A stretch of 64,000 nucleotides of DNA from positions 1 to 64,000 of the forward strand of contig JAMLIN010000009.1 in the NCBI GenBank assembly GCA_023954135.1, written 5' to 3'. Within the stretch, counting starts at the first letter, position 1. Each line of letters begins with the position of its first letter. The notes below the pieces were generated by a model, which made no database searches, was not told the DNA's origin, and was given only the letters and a program-made list of their open reading frames with translations. This DNA comes from Burkholderiaceae bacterium (GTDB lineage: Bacteria; Pseudomonadota; Gammaproteobacteria; Burkholderiales; Burkholderiaceae_E). Both the position numbers and the translations under genes were made by a program. Shown piece after piece: positions 51,042-58,987 of the stretch.

Positions 51042-51051
51042 CCCCCCCCCC
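51042..51051. repeat. Ten-base C homopolymer between iscR and iscA
   Basis: Ten consecutive C residues, flanked by GCCGG and GAACCGGC, in the 118-base gap. Such tracts slip during replication and can also mark an assembly join. The gap shows no recognisable remnant of iscS or iscU. Confidence 0.7.
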
Positions 51052-51077
51052 GAACCGGCGCACGGTGGCGACGCCGC

Positions 51078-51605
51078 TCAGACGGTGGTCAGCCGGCCGT
51101 TGGACAGCTTGATCGGCTGCAGCGTGGAGGTCGGGAAGGCCAGCGCAGCGCGGTGCTCCTTGACGGCGGAAACCTCCTTCGGCCTGGCCTGCGCGACGCG
51201 ATCCTTCTGCTGCTCGACCAGCGACTGCAGGCTGACCGAATCGAGGAACTCGATCATCTTGCGGTTCAGGGTCGACCAGAGCTCGTGCGTCATGCACGGG
51301 CCGTCGTCCTGGCAGTTCTCCTTGCCGCCGCACTGGGTCGCATCGAGCGGTTCGTCGACCGCGAAGATGATGTCGGCCACCGTGACCTCGCGCGCCGGGC
51401 GCGCCAGGGTGTAGCCGCCCCCCGGGCCGCGGGTGCTCTCGACCAGCTCGTGGCGGCGCAGCTTGCCGAACAGCTGCTCGAGATAGGACAGGGAGATCTT
51501 CTGCCGCTGGCTGATTCCGGCAAGCGTCACCGGCCCCTGATGCTCACGCAGCGCGAGATCGATCATCGCAGTGACAGCAAACCGTCCTTTCGTCGTAAGT
51601 CTCAT
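51078..51605 (-). CDS. iscR: Iron-sulfur regulator IscR (Rrf2 family)
   Basis: The 175-residue protein is an IscR: Rrf2 winged helix '[19 protein letters not shown] ... [15 protein letters not shown] ... [12 protein letters not shown]' and the cluster ligands Cys92, Cys98, Cys104 and His107 at exactly the E. coli positions. With a [2Fe-2S] cluster it represses the isc operon at type 1 sites; without, it acts at type 2 sites. A type 1 IscR site overlaps its own promoter, so it is autoregulated. iscA follows; iscS and iscU do not. Confidence 0.96.
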   Translation of the reverse strand: MRLTTKGRFAVTAMIDLALREHQGPVTLAGISQRQKISLSYLEQLFGKLRRHELVESTRGPGGGYTLARPAREVTVADIIFAVDEPLDATQCGGKENCQDDGPCMTHELWSTLNRKMIEFLDSVSLQSLVEQQKDRVAQARPKEVSAVKEHRAALAFPTSTLQPIKLSNGRLTTV

Positions 51606-51640
51606 GGTGGTTCCTCTGGAGGGGTTGAGGGATTGGGTTC

Positions 51641-51674
51641 ACCATAGTCTTATCCGACTAATTTAGTCAAGTAT
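51641..51674 (-). promoter_or_regulatory. IscR type 1 operator over the iscR promoter
   Basis: Read on the minus strand, positions 51674 to 51650 give ATACTTGACT, AAAT, TAGTCGGATAA, following the type 1 consensus ATASYYGACTRWWWYAGTCRRSTAT at nearly every position. TTGACT (51670-51665) within it is also the -35 element; an 18-base spacer leads to TATGGT (51646-51641). IscR bound here would block RNA polymerase. Confidence 0.85.
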
Positions 51675-51700
51675 CCGGGGCGATCGAAGGGTTCTGTTCT

Positions 51701-52222
51701 TCAGGCCGCCGCGACCTGGGTGGCTCGCCGCTTGGCGAGCTCGAGCAGGCCCCCGCAGGCGTCCTCGATGTAGTCGAAGGTCTGCTCGAAGGCGGACTGG
51801 TTGCCGTAGAACGGATCGGGGATGGTTGCCGAGTCGTACTCGGTGGCGAAACGCATCAGCAGCTGGAGCTTGTGGCGATGACGCTTGCCGACCGTCTGCT
51901 GAAGCATCGACAGGTTGTCCCAGTCCATCGCGAGAACGAGGTCGAACTGCTCCAGGTCATGGTCGGAGATCCGCGACGCTCGCTGCTCGGAGATGTCGAT
52001 CCCCCGCTTGGCGGTGACGGCGATCGCCCGCCGGTCGGCCGGCTCGCCGACGTGGTATCCGTGGGTCCCCGCCGATGCCACCGTGACGACATCGTCGAGC
52101 CCCGCCTGGCGAACCATGTGCCGGAACAGCCCTTCGGCCATCGCCGAGCGACAGATGTTGCCCATGCACACGAACAACACCCGGGTTCCCATTCTGAAAG
52201 TGACTGGTTCCTTGTTGGCCAT
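51701..52222 (-). CDS. Low-molecular-weight protein tyrosine phosphatase
   Basis: The 173-residue enzyme has the P-loop C-x5-R as Cys19-MGNIC-Arg25 (VCMGNICRSAMAEG) and the general acid Asp136 in DPFYG. The nucleophile is followed by Ser26, as in the family. These enzymes dephosphorylate tyrosines, in bacteria often on exopolysaccharide kinases; no such cluster is here. In betaproteobacteria it is regularly found next to iscR. It is 96 bases upstream of iscR on the same strand; uvrB precedes it. Confidence 0.92.
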   Translation of the reverse strand: MANKEPVTFRMGTRVLFVCMGNICRSAMAEGLFRHMVRQAGLDDVVTVASAGTHGYHVGEPADRRAIAVTAKRGIDISEQRASRISDHDLEQFDLVLAMDWDNLSMLQQTVGKRHRHKLQLLMRFATEYDSATIPDPFYGNQSAFEQTFDYIEDACGGLLELAKRRATQVAAA

Positions 52223-52264
52223 CTCAGTTTCCGATAAATGAATATTCTTGAACTCGTGAACCCT

Positions 52265-54355
52265 TCATGCCGGCTGGGGCAGATCCGCCGGCGCGGGCGG
52301 CAGGTCGGTGCCGCTGGCGCCCAGCACCTGCTCCTTGAGCCGCGCCAGCCGGTCGCGCGTCTCGGCCGCCTTCTCGAACTCGAGATTCCTGGCGTACTCG
52401 AGCATCTGCTTTTCCAGCCGCTTGATCTCCTTCGCGAGCGCCTTCTCGCTCATCGCGCCGATCTCCCGCGACTCGAGCTCGGCCTGGCTCTCGGCGCGGG
52501 ACTGGCGTGGATCGAAGACGCCGTCGATCATGTCGCGCACCGCCTTGTCCACTCCGCGCGGCACGATGTCGTTGGCGACGTTGAAGGCCTCCTGCCGGCC
52601 GCGCCGCCGGCCGGTCTCGCCGAGCGCCCGCGCCATGGAGTCGGTGACCCGGTCCGCATAGAGGATGGCCCGCCCCTCCAGATTGCGCGCCGCCCGCCCG
52701 ATGGTCTGGATCAGGCTGCGCTCGGAGCGTAGGAAGCCCTCCTTGTCGGCATCGAGGATCGCGACCAAGGCCACCTCGGGGATGTCCAGCCCCTCGCGAA
52801 GCAGGTTGATCCCGACCAGCACATCGAACACGCCCAGGCGCAGATCCCGGATGATCTCCACCCGTTCGACCGTGTCGATATCCGAATGGAGGTAACGCAC
52901 CCGCACGCCGTGCTCGGACAGGAAATCGGTGAGATCCTCGGCCATCCGCTTGGTCAGCGTGGTCACGAGGACCCGCCCGCCGGTCGCGGCCACCGCCCGG
53001 ATCTCCGAGAGCACGTCGTCCACCTGGCTCGACGCCGGCCGCACGTCCACCTCGGGATCGACCAGGCCGGTCGGGCGCACCAGCTGCTCCACGACCTGCC
53101 CGGCATGAGTGGCCTCGTAGTCGGCCGGCGTCGCCGACACGAAGATGCACTGGCGGACCTTCGATTCGAACTCCTCGAAGCGCAGGGGCCGGTTGTCGAG
53201 GGCCGAGGGCAGCCGGAAACCGTACTCGACGAGGGTCTCCTTGCGGGAGCGGTCGCCCCGGTACATCCCGCCCAGCTGCCCGATCGTCACATGGCTCTCG
53301 TCGATGAAGATGAGGGCATCGGCCGGCAGGTAGTCGATCAGGGTCGGCGGCGGCTCGCCCGGAGCAGCTCCTGAGAGGTGCCTCGAGTAGTTCTCGATGC
53401 CCTTGCAGAAGCCCAGCTCCTGGAGCATCTCGAGATCGAAGCGGGTGCGTTGCTCGAGGCGCTGCGCCTCGACCAGCTTGCCCTCCTGGTGGAAGAAGCG
53501 CAGGCGCTCGGCGAGCTCCGCCTTGATGGTCTCGATCGCCCGCAGCACGGTGGCCCGCGGCGTGACGTAATGGGAGGACGGATAGATCGTGAAGCGCGGT
53601 ACCCGCTGGCGGATCCGCCCGGTGAGCGGATCGAACAGCTGGATGGATTCGACCTCGTCGTCGAAGAGCTCGAAGCGCACCGCGAGCTCCGCATGCTCGG
53701 ACGGGAACACGTCGATGGTGTCCCCCCTGACCCGGAAGCAGCCTCGGGCGAAATCGGTGTCGTTGCGGGTGTACTGCATCGCGACCAGACGCTGGAGGAT
53801 CTCGCGCTGGGACATACGGTCGCGCTCGCGCAGGGTCAGCACCATCGCGTGGTAGTCGCCGGGGTTCCCGATCCCGTAGATGCAGGAGACGGTCCCGACG
53901 ATCACGGTATCGCGCCGTTCGAGCAGAGACTTGGTCGCCGACAGGCGCATCTGCTCGATGTGCTCGTTGACGGACGAATCTTTCTCGATGAAGAGGTCGC
54001 GCTGCGGAACGTAGGCTTCCGGCTGGTAGTAGTCGTAGTAGGAGACGAAGTACTCGACCGCGTTGCGCGGGAAGAACTCCCGCATCTCGGCATAGAGCTG
54101 GGCGGCCAGCGTCTTGTTGGGCGCCAGCACGAGCGCGGGCCGGCCCAGCCGGGCGATCACGTTGGCCATCGTGAAGGTCTTGCCCGAGCCGGTGACGCCG
54201 AGCAGGGTCTGGTAGCTCAGGCCGTCCTCGACCCCCTGGACGAGCGATTCGATCGCGCGCGGCTGGTCGCCGGCCGGCGGGAACGGCTGGTACAGGTTGA
54301 ATGGACTATCGTCGAAGCGAAGGAACTTCGTTTCGTCGAGGACCGATCCGGCCAT
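52265..54355 (-). CDS. uvrB: UvrABC system protein B
   Basis: The 696-residue helicase-like repair protein has Walker A GVTGSGKT (53-60), the beta-hairpin '[20 protein letters not shown]' (about 100-120) that clamps damaged DNA, DESH box '[18 protein letters not shown]', helicase motif VI '[19 protein letters not shown]' and the C-terminal UVR coiled coil that binds UvrC. It verifies damage in nucleotide excision repair. I use the ATG at 54355 ([11 protein letters not shown]), where similarity begins; a long open frame upstream is probably non-coding. I found no clear SOS (LexA) box upstream. Confidence 0.96.
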   Translation of the reverse strand: MAGSVLDETKFLRFDDSPFNLYQPFPPAGDQPRAIESLVQGVEDGLSYQTLLGVTGSGKTFTMANVIARLGRPALVLAPNKTLAAQLYAEMREFFPRNAVEYFVSYYDYYQPEAYVPQRDLFIEKDSSVNEHIEQMRLSATKSLLERRDTVIVGTVSCIYGIGNPGDYHAMVLTLRERDRMSQREILQRLVAMQYTRNDTDFARGCFRVRGDTIDVFPSEHAELAVRFELFDDEVESIQLFDPLTGRIRQRVPRFTIYPSSHYVTPRATVLRAIETIKAELAERLRFFHQEGKLVEAQRLEQRTRFDLEMLQELGFCKGIENYSRHLSGAAPGEPPPTLIDYLPADALIFIDESHVTIGQLGGMYRGDRSRKETLVEYGFRLPSALDNRPLRFEEFESKVRQCIFVSATPADYEATHAGQVVEQLVRPTGLVDPEVDVRPASSQVDDVLSEIRAVAATGGRVLVTTLTKRMAEDLTDFLSEHGVRVRYLHSDIDTVERVEIIRDLRLGVFDVLVGINLLREGLDIPEVALVAILDADKEGFLRSERSLIQTIGRAARNLEGRAILYADRVTDSMARALGETGRRRGRQEAFNVANDIVPRGVDKAVRDMIDGVFDPRQSRAESQAELESREIGAMSEKALAKEIKRLEKQMLEYARNLEFEKAAETRDRLARLKEQVLGASGTDLPPAPADLPQPA

Positions 54356-54639
54356 GTATTTCCAGTAGTCGACACAAAGGGACCGGCAAATGCCGTCCCG
54401 GAATCCGGGGTCCGGAATGGCGCGAACGCGCCTCTTTCGCAACGCGCGAGGACGCGGCCAAGCCTGGTTTCCGCTATGCTCTCGGTTGGTGCCTGCGCCC
54501 CGCGATGGAAGGCGAAAGACCAAGGACGAATTATCCCGCCTGCGCCCCCAAAAAGCTAGTGCCACGCAACATCGACGGGCTTGTCGCAGTCGGTTGAAAT
54601 AATTTTTACATTTACAAATCAAGGACTTGCAGAACCCCC
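54356..54639. other. Divergent gap between uvrB and the aminotransferase gene
   Basis: This 284-base non-coding stretch must hold promoters for both genes. Its right end is AT-rich (TTGAAATAATTTTTACATTT at 54594-54613), the likely promoter of the aminotransferase. I see no supported gene, tRNA or strong hairpin here. Confidence 0.45.
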
Positions 54640-55842
54640 ATGTCTGCGTCGAATTTTGCCGCGGTGCCACTTGCTCCCCGTGATCCGATTCTCGGCCTGA
54701 CCGAGGCATTTCTCGCCGACACGCGGCCGGAGAAAGTCAACCTCGGGGTCGGGGTCTATTACGACGACAACGGCAAGGTGCCGGTCCTGGCGGCGGTCGC
54801 CGAGGCCGAGCGCCGGCGCGTCGCGAGCTCCCCGGCACGAGGCTATCTGCCGATCGAGGGTTTCGCACAGTACAACAAGGCGGTCCAGCAGCTCCTGTTC
54901 GGCGCCGATTCCGCCCTGCTCGCCGCCAACCGGGTCGCCACCTTCGAATGCCTCGGCGGCACGGGCGCCCTGCGGGTCGGCGCGGACTTCCTGCGGAGGC
55001 TCGACGACAAGGGCAAGGTGCTCATCTCCGACCCGAGCTGGGAGAACCACCGCGCCATCTTCGAAGCCGCCGGCTTCGAGGTCGAAACCTACCCCTACTA
55101 CGATCCGGACACGCACGGGGTGCGCTTCGAGGAGATGGTCTCCGCCATCGAGGCCGCCTCGGCGGGCGACGTCGTGGTCCTGCATGCCTGCTGCCACAAC
55201 CCCACCGGGGTCGACATCGACGTCGCCCAGTGGAACCGGGTCGTCGAGGCCTGCGGCCGGTCGGGGGCGATCCCCTTTCTCGACATGGCCTACCAGGGCT
55301 TCGGCGACGGCATCGAGCAGGACGCCACCGCCCTGCGCCTGTTCGCCGCATCGGGGCAGAATCTGCTGGTCGCGAGCTCGTTCTCGAAGAACTTCTCGCT
55401 CTACGGCGAGCGGGTCGGCGCCCTGTCGGTGGTCACCGCCGATGCCGACGAGACCGGCCGGGTCACCAGCCAGATCAAGCGGCTGATACGCGCCAACTAC
55501 TCGAACCCGCCGACCCATGGCGCCGCGCTCGTTGCCGAGGTGCTCGCCACGCCCGCCCTGCGTGCCCAGTGGGAAGGCGAGCTCACCGGGATGCGGGATC
55601 GCATCCGCGCGATGCGCAGCGGCCTCGTCGAGGGCCTGGCGAACAAGGGCATCGCCCGTGACTTCAGCTTCGTCACCCGCCAGCGCGGCATGTTCTCCTA
55701 TTCGGGGCTCAACCGCGAACAGGTCGATCGCCTGCGCGAGGAGTTCGGCATCTATGCGGTCGGCACCGGCCGCATCTGCCTCGCCGCGCTCAACAGCCGC
55801 AACCTGCAGCGCGTCGTCGACGCGATCGCCGCCGTCGCCTGA
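54640..55842 (+). CDS. Aromatic / aspartate aminotransferase (class I, TyrB/AspC type)
   Basis: The 400-residue PLP enzyme has Lys250 in [15 protein letters not shown], the PLP-phosphate motif, '[12 protein letters not shown]' with the Asn that holds the ring, 'DMAYQGF' and the carboxylate-binding Arg in the C-terminal '[12 protein letters not shown]'. The I-alpha subgroup with '[12 protein letters not shown]' includes both AspC and TyrB; sequence cannot separate their preference. It makes aspartate, tyrosine or phenylalanine from their keto acids. The ribosome site AAGGA is 10 or more bases from the ATG, so start strength looks modest. Confidence 0.93.
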   Translation: MSASNFAAVPLAPRDPILGLTEAFLADTRPEKVNLGVGVYYDDNGKVPVLAAVAEAERRRVASSPARGYLPIEGFAQYNKAVQQLLFGADSALLAANRVATFECLGGTGALRVGADFLRRLDDKGKVLISDPSWENHRAIFEAAGFEVETYPYYDPDTHGVRFEEMVSAIEAASAGDVVVLHACCHNPTGVDIDVAQWNRVVEACGRSGAIPFLDMAYQGFGDGIEQDATALRLFAASGQNLLVASSFSKNFSLYGERVGALSVVTADADETGRVTSQIKRLIRANYSNPPTHGAALVAEVLATPALRAQWEGELTGMRDRIRAMRSGLVEGLANKGIARDFSFVTRQRGMFSYSGLNREQVDRLREEFGIYAVGTGRICLAALNSRNLQRVVDAIAAVA

Positions 55843-55877
55843 TCGTCGCGGGGCTCCCATCGCCAGGCCATCCCCGC

Positions 55878-55883
55878 TACACT
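55878..55883 (+). promoter_or_regulatory. Candidate -10 box of the CoA-transferase pair
   Basis: TACACT lies about 45 bases ahead of the GTG start of subunit A and matches 4-5 consensus bases. A -35 element is not clear. Confidence 0.3.
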
Positions 55884-55929
55884 GGGCTACTTACCGCACA
55901 TACCGGCGAAGCCGGACAAGGAGACAGCC

Positions 55930-56772
55930 GTGTCCATGATGACGCTCGACGAGCTCGCCAGCCGGATTCCCGACGGCGCGAAGCTCGCCATTCCCAAGAA
56001 CGACACCGGCGTGCCGATGGCCGCGACGCTCGCCCTGGTCCGGCGCGCTGTGCGTGGCCTGCATCTCGTCTGTGTGCCGACCGCCGGCCTGCATGCCGAT
56101 CTGCTGATCGGCGCCGGCTGCGTGGACACGCTCGAGACATCCGCGATCACACTCGGCGAATTCGGCACCGCGCCCCGGTTCACCGACGCGGTCCGCAACG
56201 GCCGACTGCGCCTGATCGACGCCACCTGCCCCGCCGTCTACGCCGGGTTGCAGGCGTCCCAGAAGGGCCTGCCCTTCATGCCCTTGCGCGGCCTCTTCTC
56301 GTCCGACCTTCTTGCCCATCGCGACGACTGGAAACCGATTGCGAACCCCTTCGCCGAGAACGACCCCATCATCGCCATCAAGGCGATCCGGCCCGACGTG
56401 GCGCTCTTCCACGCCGAGGCCGCCGACCGCTTCGGCAACGTATTCATCGGCCGCGACCGCGACGGGCTCCTGCTCGCGCACGCCTCCGAGACGGCCCTCG
56501 TGACGGTCGAACGGATCGTGGACGGCAACCTGTTCGAGGATCCGGCCCGTGCCGGCGCCACAGTGCCTGCCATGTACATCGGCGGTGTCGCCCTCGCGCC
56601 CGAGGGCGCCTGGCCCGTGGGCTTCAACGGCGCGCAACCGGATGCCGGCTGGATGCGTCGCTACGTCGCCACCGCCCGCGACCCCGAAGGCTTCCGGGAC
56701 ATGCTCGAATCCCTGGCCGCCGAAGCCCCTTGGGCATCGATGCTGGCGGCGGCTGAAGGGCAACCGGCATGA
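55930..56772 (+). CDS. CoA-transferase subunit A (GctA/IpdA-like)
   Basis: The 280-residue product is the alpha subunit of a class I CoA-transferase: 'LVRRAVRGLHLVCVPTAGLHADLLIGAGCVDTLETS' and 'ALFHAEAADRFGNVFIGRDRDGLLLAHASETALVTVERI' are family blocks, and 'MPLRGLFSSDLL' replaces the usual start of the second sub-domain. The closest pattern is IpdA of steroid-ring degradation or glutaconate CoA-transferase. The GTG at 55930 has AAGGAG at ideal spacing. Its stop overlaps the B gene by 4 nt. Confidence 0.85.
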   Translation: MSMMTLDELASRIPDGAKLAIPKNDTGVPMAATLALVRRAVRGLHLVCVPTAGLHADLLIGAGCVDTLETSAITLGEFGTAPRFTDAVRNGRLRLIDATCPAVYAGLQASQKGLPFMPLRGLFSSDLLAHRDDWKPIANPFAENDPIIAIKAIRPDVALFHAEAADRFGNVFIGRDRDGLLLAHASETALVTVERIVDGNLFEDPARAGATVPAMYIGGVALAPEGAWPVGFNGAQPDAGWMRRYVATARDPEGFRDMLESLAAEAPWASMLAAAEGQPA

Positions 56773-57539
56773 GCCTCGCCGCCACCGTCGCGACCGAGGC
56801 CACCCCGGTCGAAGGCCTGATCCTGACGATCTCGAGCCTGCTGCACGGCGTGCGGCACGTTGCCGTCGGCGCGAGCTCACCGATCCCCGGCGCGGGCGCC
56901 CTGCTTTCCAGAGCGCTGGCCGAGCAGAACGGTGAACCTGCGGTGCGCCTGTCGATCCTCGGATCGCGCCGCCACAACAGCTTCACCAACGGCGGCGTCG
57001 AGCTCTTCGACCTGATCGGCCAGGGCCGCATCGGCGCCTTCTTCCTCGGCGGCGGCCAGCTCGACGGCGAGGCCAACATCAACCTGGTCGGCACCGGCGA
57101 CTACCCCCAGACCCCGGTGCGCTGGCCCGGCTCCTTCGGATCGGCCTACCTCTACCACCTGGTGCCCCGGGTGATCCTGTTTCGCGAGGAGCACACCCGG
57201 AGGGTGATGGTGCCGAGGGTGGATTTCGTCTCCGCCGCCGGCCCGCGCGACGACGGCATCTATCGCCCCGGCGGGCCGCATGCGCTGCTCACGCGCCTGT
57301 GCCTGTTCGACTTCGATCGCACGAAGCGCCGCTTCCGGCTGCGCAGCGTCCACCCGGGGCACAGCGTCGAGGAAGTGCGCGACGAGACCGGCTTCGACTT
57401 CGACTGCCCCGCCGACGTGCCGATGACACCGTCACCGGACGGCGCGACCCTGGCGCTCATCCGCGGCCGGATCCGCGAGGAGATCGCGGAAACCTATCCG
57501 AAGTTCGCCGCCGAGATCCTGCCTGCCGAGGTCGCCTGA
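56769..57539 (+). CDS. CoA-transferase subunit B (IpdB-like)
   Basis: The 256-residue beta subunit has 'VAVGASSPIPGAGALLSRALAEQNG', 'LGSRRHNSFTNGGVELFDLIGQGRIGAFFLGGGQLDGEANINLVGTGDYP' and 'VSAAGPRDDGIYRPGGPHALLTRLCLFDFD'. It should pair with subunit A in a heterotetramer. The canonical catalytic glutamate motif (SENG) is not seen at the expected place, as in IpdB, where the pair acts as a ring-opening hydrolase rather than a transferase. So the activity may be C-C hydrolysis of a CoA-bound ring. No steroid genes are adjacent. Confidence 0.83.
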   Translation: MSLAATVATEATPVEGLILTISSLLHGVRHVAVGASSPIPGAGALLSRALAEQNGEPAVRLSILGSRRHNSFTNGGVELFDLIGQGRIGAFFLGGGQLDGEANINLVGTGDYPQTPVRWPGSFGSAYLYHLVPRVILFREEHTRRVMVPRVDFVSAAGPRDDGIYRPGGPHALLTRLCLFDFDRTKRRFRLRSVHPGHSVEEVRDETGFDFDCPADVPMTPSPDGATLALIRGRIREEIAETYPKFAAEILPAEVA

Positions 57540-57541
57540 AA

Positions 57542-57569
57542 GCCGCGGCCGGCTTGCAGCCGTCGCGGC
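57542..57569. terminator. Hairpin between convergent CoA-transferase and toxin genes
   Basis: GCCGCG pairs with CGCGGC and an inner CGGCT pairs with AGCCG around a TGC loop. No T-run follows, so it may be a weak terminator. It occupies most of the 41-base gap. Confidence 0.4.
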
Positions 57570-57580
57570 CTCGACGAAGG

Positions 57581-57970
57581 TCACGGGCCGCCGGCGGGCC
57601 ATAGCCGGGCGAAATCGAACGAAAGCTCGCGATGATGGCGGATGGACAGCAAATGCACGATCGCTTTGCTCCCATCCACCATGTAGAGAATCAGATAGTC
57701 GCCGTGCAGGTATATCCGTAACGCGTCTGCCGCTCCCGGCGGAAGTTGCGCGAGCCGGGCCAGAGCCTCGGCAGACCGGGGCGGTTGGTCCAGGTAGCGC
57801 GTTCCGATCAGCGGAAAGCGCGCGAGATTGGGTATCACCGTGCCCCTCAAGCCTGCCAGCAGATCATCGCAGGCAGCGGCAGCATCGGCCTCTTCCAGGA
57901 ACGCTTCGATGGATGCCAGACGCTCCAGGAAGCTCCCGGTCAGCTCCACGCGCCAGAGTTGCTCAGCCAC
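57581..57970 (-). CDS. RelE/ParE-type toxin
   Basis: The 129-residue product has the ParE/RelE fold pattern: 'WRVELTGSFLERLASIEAFLEE' N-terminal strand-helix-helix, 'PLIGTRYLDQPPRSAEALARL' loop, and 'LRIYLHGDYLILYMVDGSKAIVHLLSIRHHRELSFDF' with the late IxxIRHxRE-like motif common to the family. I start at the GTG at 57970, within the last 8 bases of the antitoxin gene, which is normal for such pairs; a longer frame reads antitoxin DNA. RelE members cut mRNA at the ribosome, ParE members poison gyrase; it cannot be decided here. Confidence 0.8.
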   Translation of the reverse strand: MAEQLWRVELTGSFLERLASIEAFLEEADAAAACDDLLAGLRGTVIPNLARFPLIGTRYLDQPPRSAEALARLAQLPPGAADALRIYLHGDYLILYMVDGSKAIVHLLSIRHHRELSFDFARLWPAGGP

Positions 57971-58295
57971 GTCGCCTGTTTTTCGCCTTGCTGCCTGCAG
58001 ATGCCTTGTTCGAGCGCGCCGTCTGCAGCCCGGCAACGGCGGCATCGGCATCCTGTGTCCTGCCGGCAAGAACGTCATCCAGGCCACGACGAGCGTCATC
58101 GATCAGGAGCAGATGAATGCGTTCTCGCTCCAGTCGATGGTAGTAGTCCAGCCGTTGCGCATCGATCAGCGCCACATAGCTCTCGCCGTTCTTGGTGATG
58201 ATCTTCTCGGCACCGGCCCTGACCTCGTCGGCCAGTTCGGAAAGATTGGCGCGCGCCTGGGTGAGCGGCACCACGTCGCTGGCGAAAAAACCCAT
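57963..58295 (-). CDS. Phd/YefM-type antitoxin
   Basis: The 110-residue antitoxin has the Phd fold 'VVPLTQARANLSELADEVRAGAEKIITKNGESYVALIDAQRLDYYHRL' and a C-terminal positively charged tail (SNKASAGSKAKNRRRG) in place of the usual acidic toxin-binding region. It should bind and neutralise the toxin encoded next and repress the pair's promoter. AAGGAT precedes the ATG. The first residues (MGFFASDVVP) are non-standard for Phd, where a start nearer the DVVPLTQA strand is usual. Confidence 0.83.
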   Translation of the reverse strand: MGFFASDVVPLTQARANLSELADEVRAGAEKIITKNGESYVALIDAQRLDYYHRLERERIHLLLIDDARRGLDDVLAGRTQDADAAVAGLQTARSNKASAGSKAKNRRRG

Positions 58296-58331
58296 GACAG
58301 GATCCTTCGTAAACCGTACGGAATCATGTAC

Positions 58332-58337
58332 ATTATA
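58332..58337 (-). promoter_or_regulatory. Consensus -10 box of the toxin-antitoxin pair
   Basis: On the minus strand TATAAT lies about 37 bases ahead of the antitoxin ATG; the -35 is weak. Between them GTACATGATTCCGTAC has GTAC at both ends, a possible antitoxin operator. Confidence 0.5.
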
Positions 58338-58500
58338 AACGAATCCAGCCGAACGATCTGCTTGCAGCCTCCTGTGCCACAGGTGCCCGACCACCACATC
58401 AAACTGGCATCCGCGCCAGCTCTTCGTGACCACGCAGAACCGCTGATGTCACGACGGTGGCTTGCGACGGTGCGGACAGCACGCTATGATGATGGGCTAT

Positions 58501-58576
58501 TCCCCGATAGCTCAGTCGGTAGAGCGACGGACTGTTAATCCGCAGGTCGCAGGTTCGAGCCCTGCTCGGGGAGCCA
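58501..58576 (+). tRNA. tRNA-Asn(GTT)
   Basis: The acceptor arm TCCCCGA pairs with TCGGGGA, the D-arm is GCTCAGTCGGTAGAGC, the anticodon loop CTGTTAA has anticodon GTT, and the T-arm has GGTTCGAGCCC. GCCA ends the gene. A strong terminator follows at once. Confidence 0.97.
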
Positions 58577-58583
58577 GAATTTC

Positions 58584-58617
58584 AAGGGCCTCGCAGCAAT
58601 GCGAGGCCCTTTCATTT
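58584..58617. terminator. Intrinsic terminator of tRNA-Asn
   Basis: AAGGGCCTCGC pairs perfectly over 11 bp with GCGAGGCCCTT around a 6-nt loop, followed by TCATTT on the plus strand. It also faces the minus-strand AbrB-type gene. Confidence 0.9.
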
Positions 58618-58644
58618 GTACGAGTAGGTTGGTGTCGACGCCGA

Positions 58645-58884
58645 TCATTCGCCTGTCGCACCGGCCTCCATCGCAGCCTGCATGTCCGCGAGGCTGACGG
58701 CCCGGTCAGGACGGGGAACGATTCCTTTCAGGGACTTGATCGAATGCGAAGCCGGCACGACGGCATAGTGGCCGTCCTGCATGCGGATGAACTCCACCCT
58801 GTCGCCCGCAACCAGACCCATGTCGCCGCGAACCTTCGACGGGATGGTGATCTGCCCTTTCGAGGTGACGGTCGCTGTTGACAC
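58645..58884 (-). CDS. AbrB/SpoVT-type DNA-binding protein (orphan antitoxin)
   Basis: The 79-residue product has the swapped-hairpin fold: 'TATVTSKGQITIPSKVRGDMGLVAGDRVEFI' is the family core, and the acidic C-terminus 'VSLADMQAAMEAGATGE' resembles VapB-type antitoxin tails. The GTG at 58884 follows AAGGAG. The usual partner, a PIN toxin (VapC), is not on either side; the terminator lies directly downstream. It may be a remnant pair or a free regulator, and it could cross-act with the PIN toxin at 63.1 kb. Confidence 0.83.
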   Translation of the reverse strand: MSTATVTSKGQITIPSKVRGDMGLVAGDRVEFIRMQDGHYAVVPASHSIKSLKGIVPRPDRAVSLADMQAAMEAGATGE

Positions 58885-58987
58885 GGCATCTCCTTGCATC
58901 CGGGAAGAAAAACGGTAAGGGATTTGCATGCACAGATCAAGATGAGCCAGAGCAAATGTTCGTAGAGATTTTCCTTCACTGTACGTT

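Noticed and set aside
54356-54480. LexA (SOS) box ahead of uvrB
   Set aside because: No CTGT-N8-ACAG-like sequence was found in the gap.
54390-54602. 70-codon plus-strand frame between uvrB and the aminotransferase
   Set aside because: Composition is Arg-rich, with no family likeness or ribosome site.
58462-58881. Open frame through tRNA-Asn
   Set aside because: It reads the tRNA and its terminator as protein.
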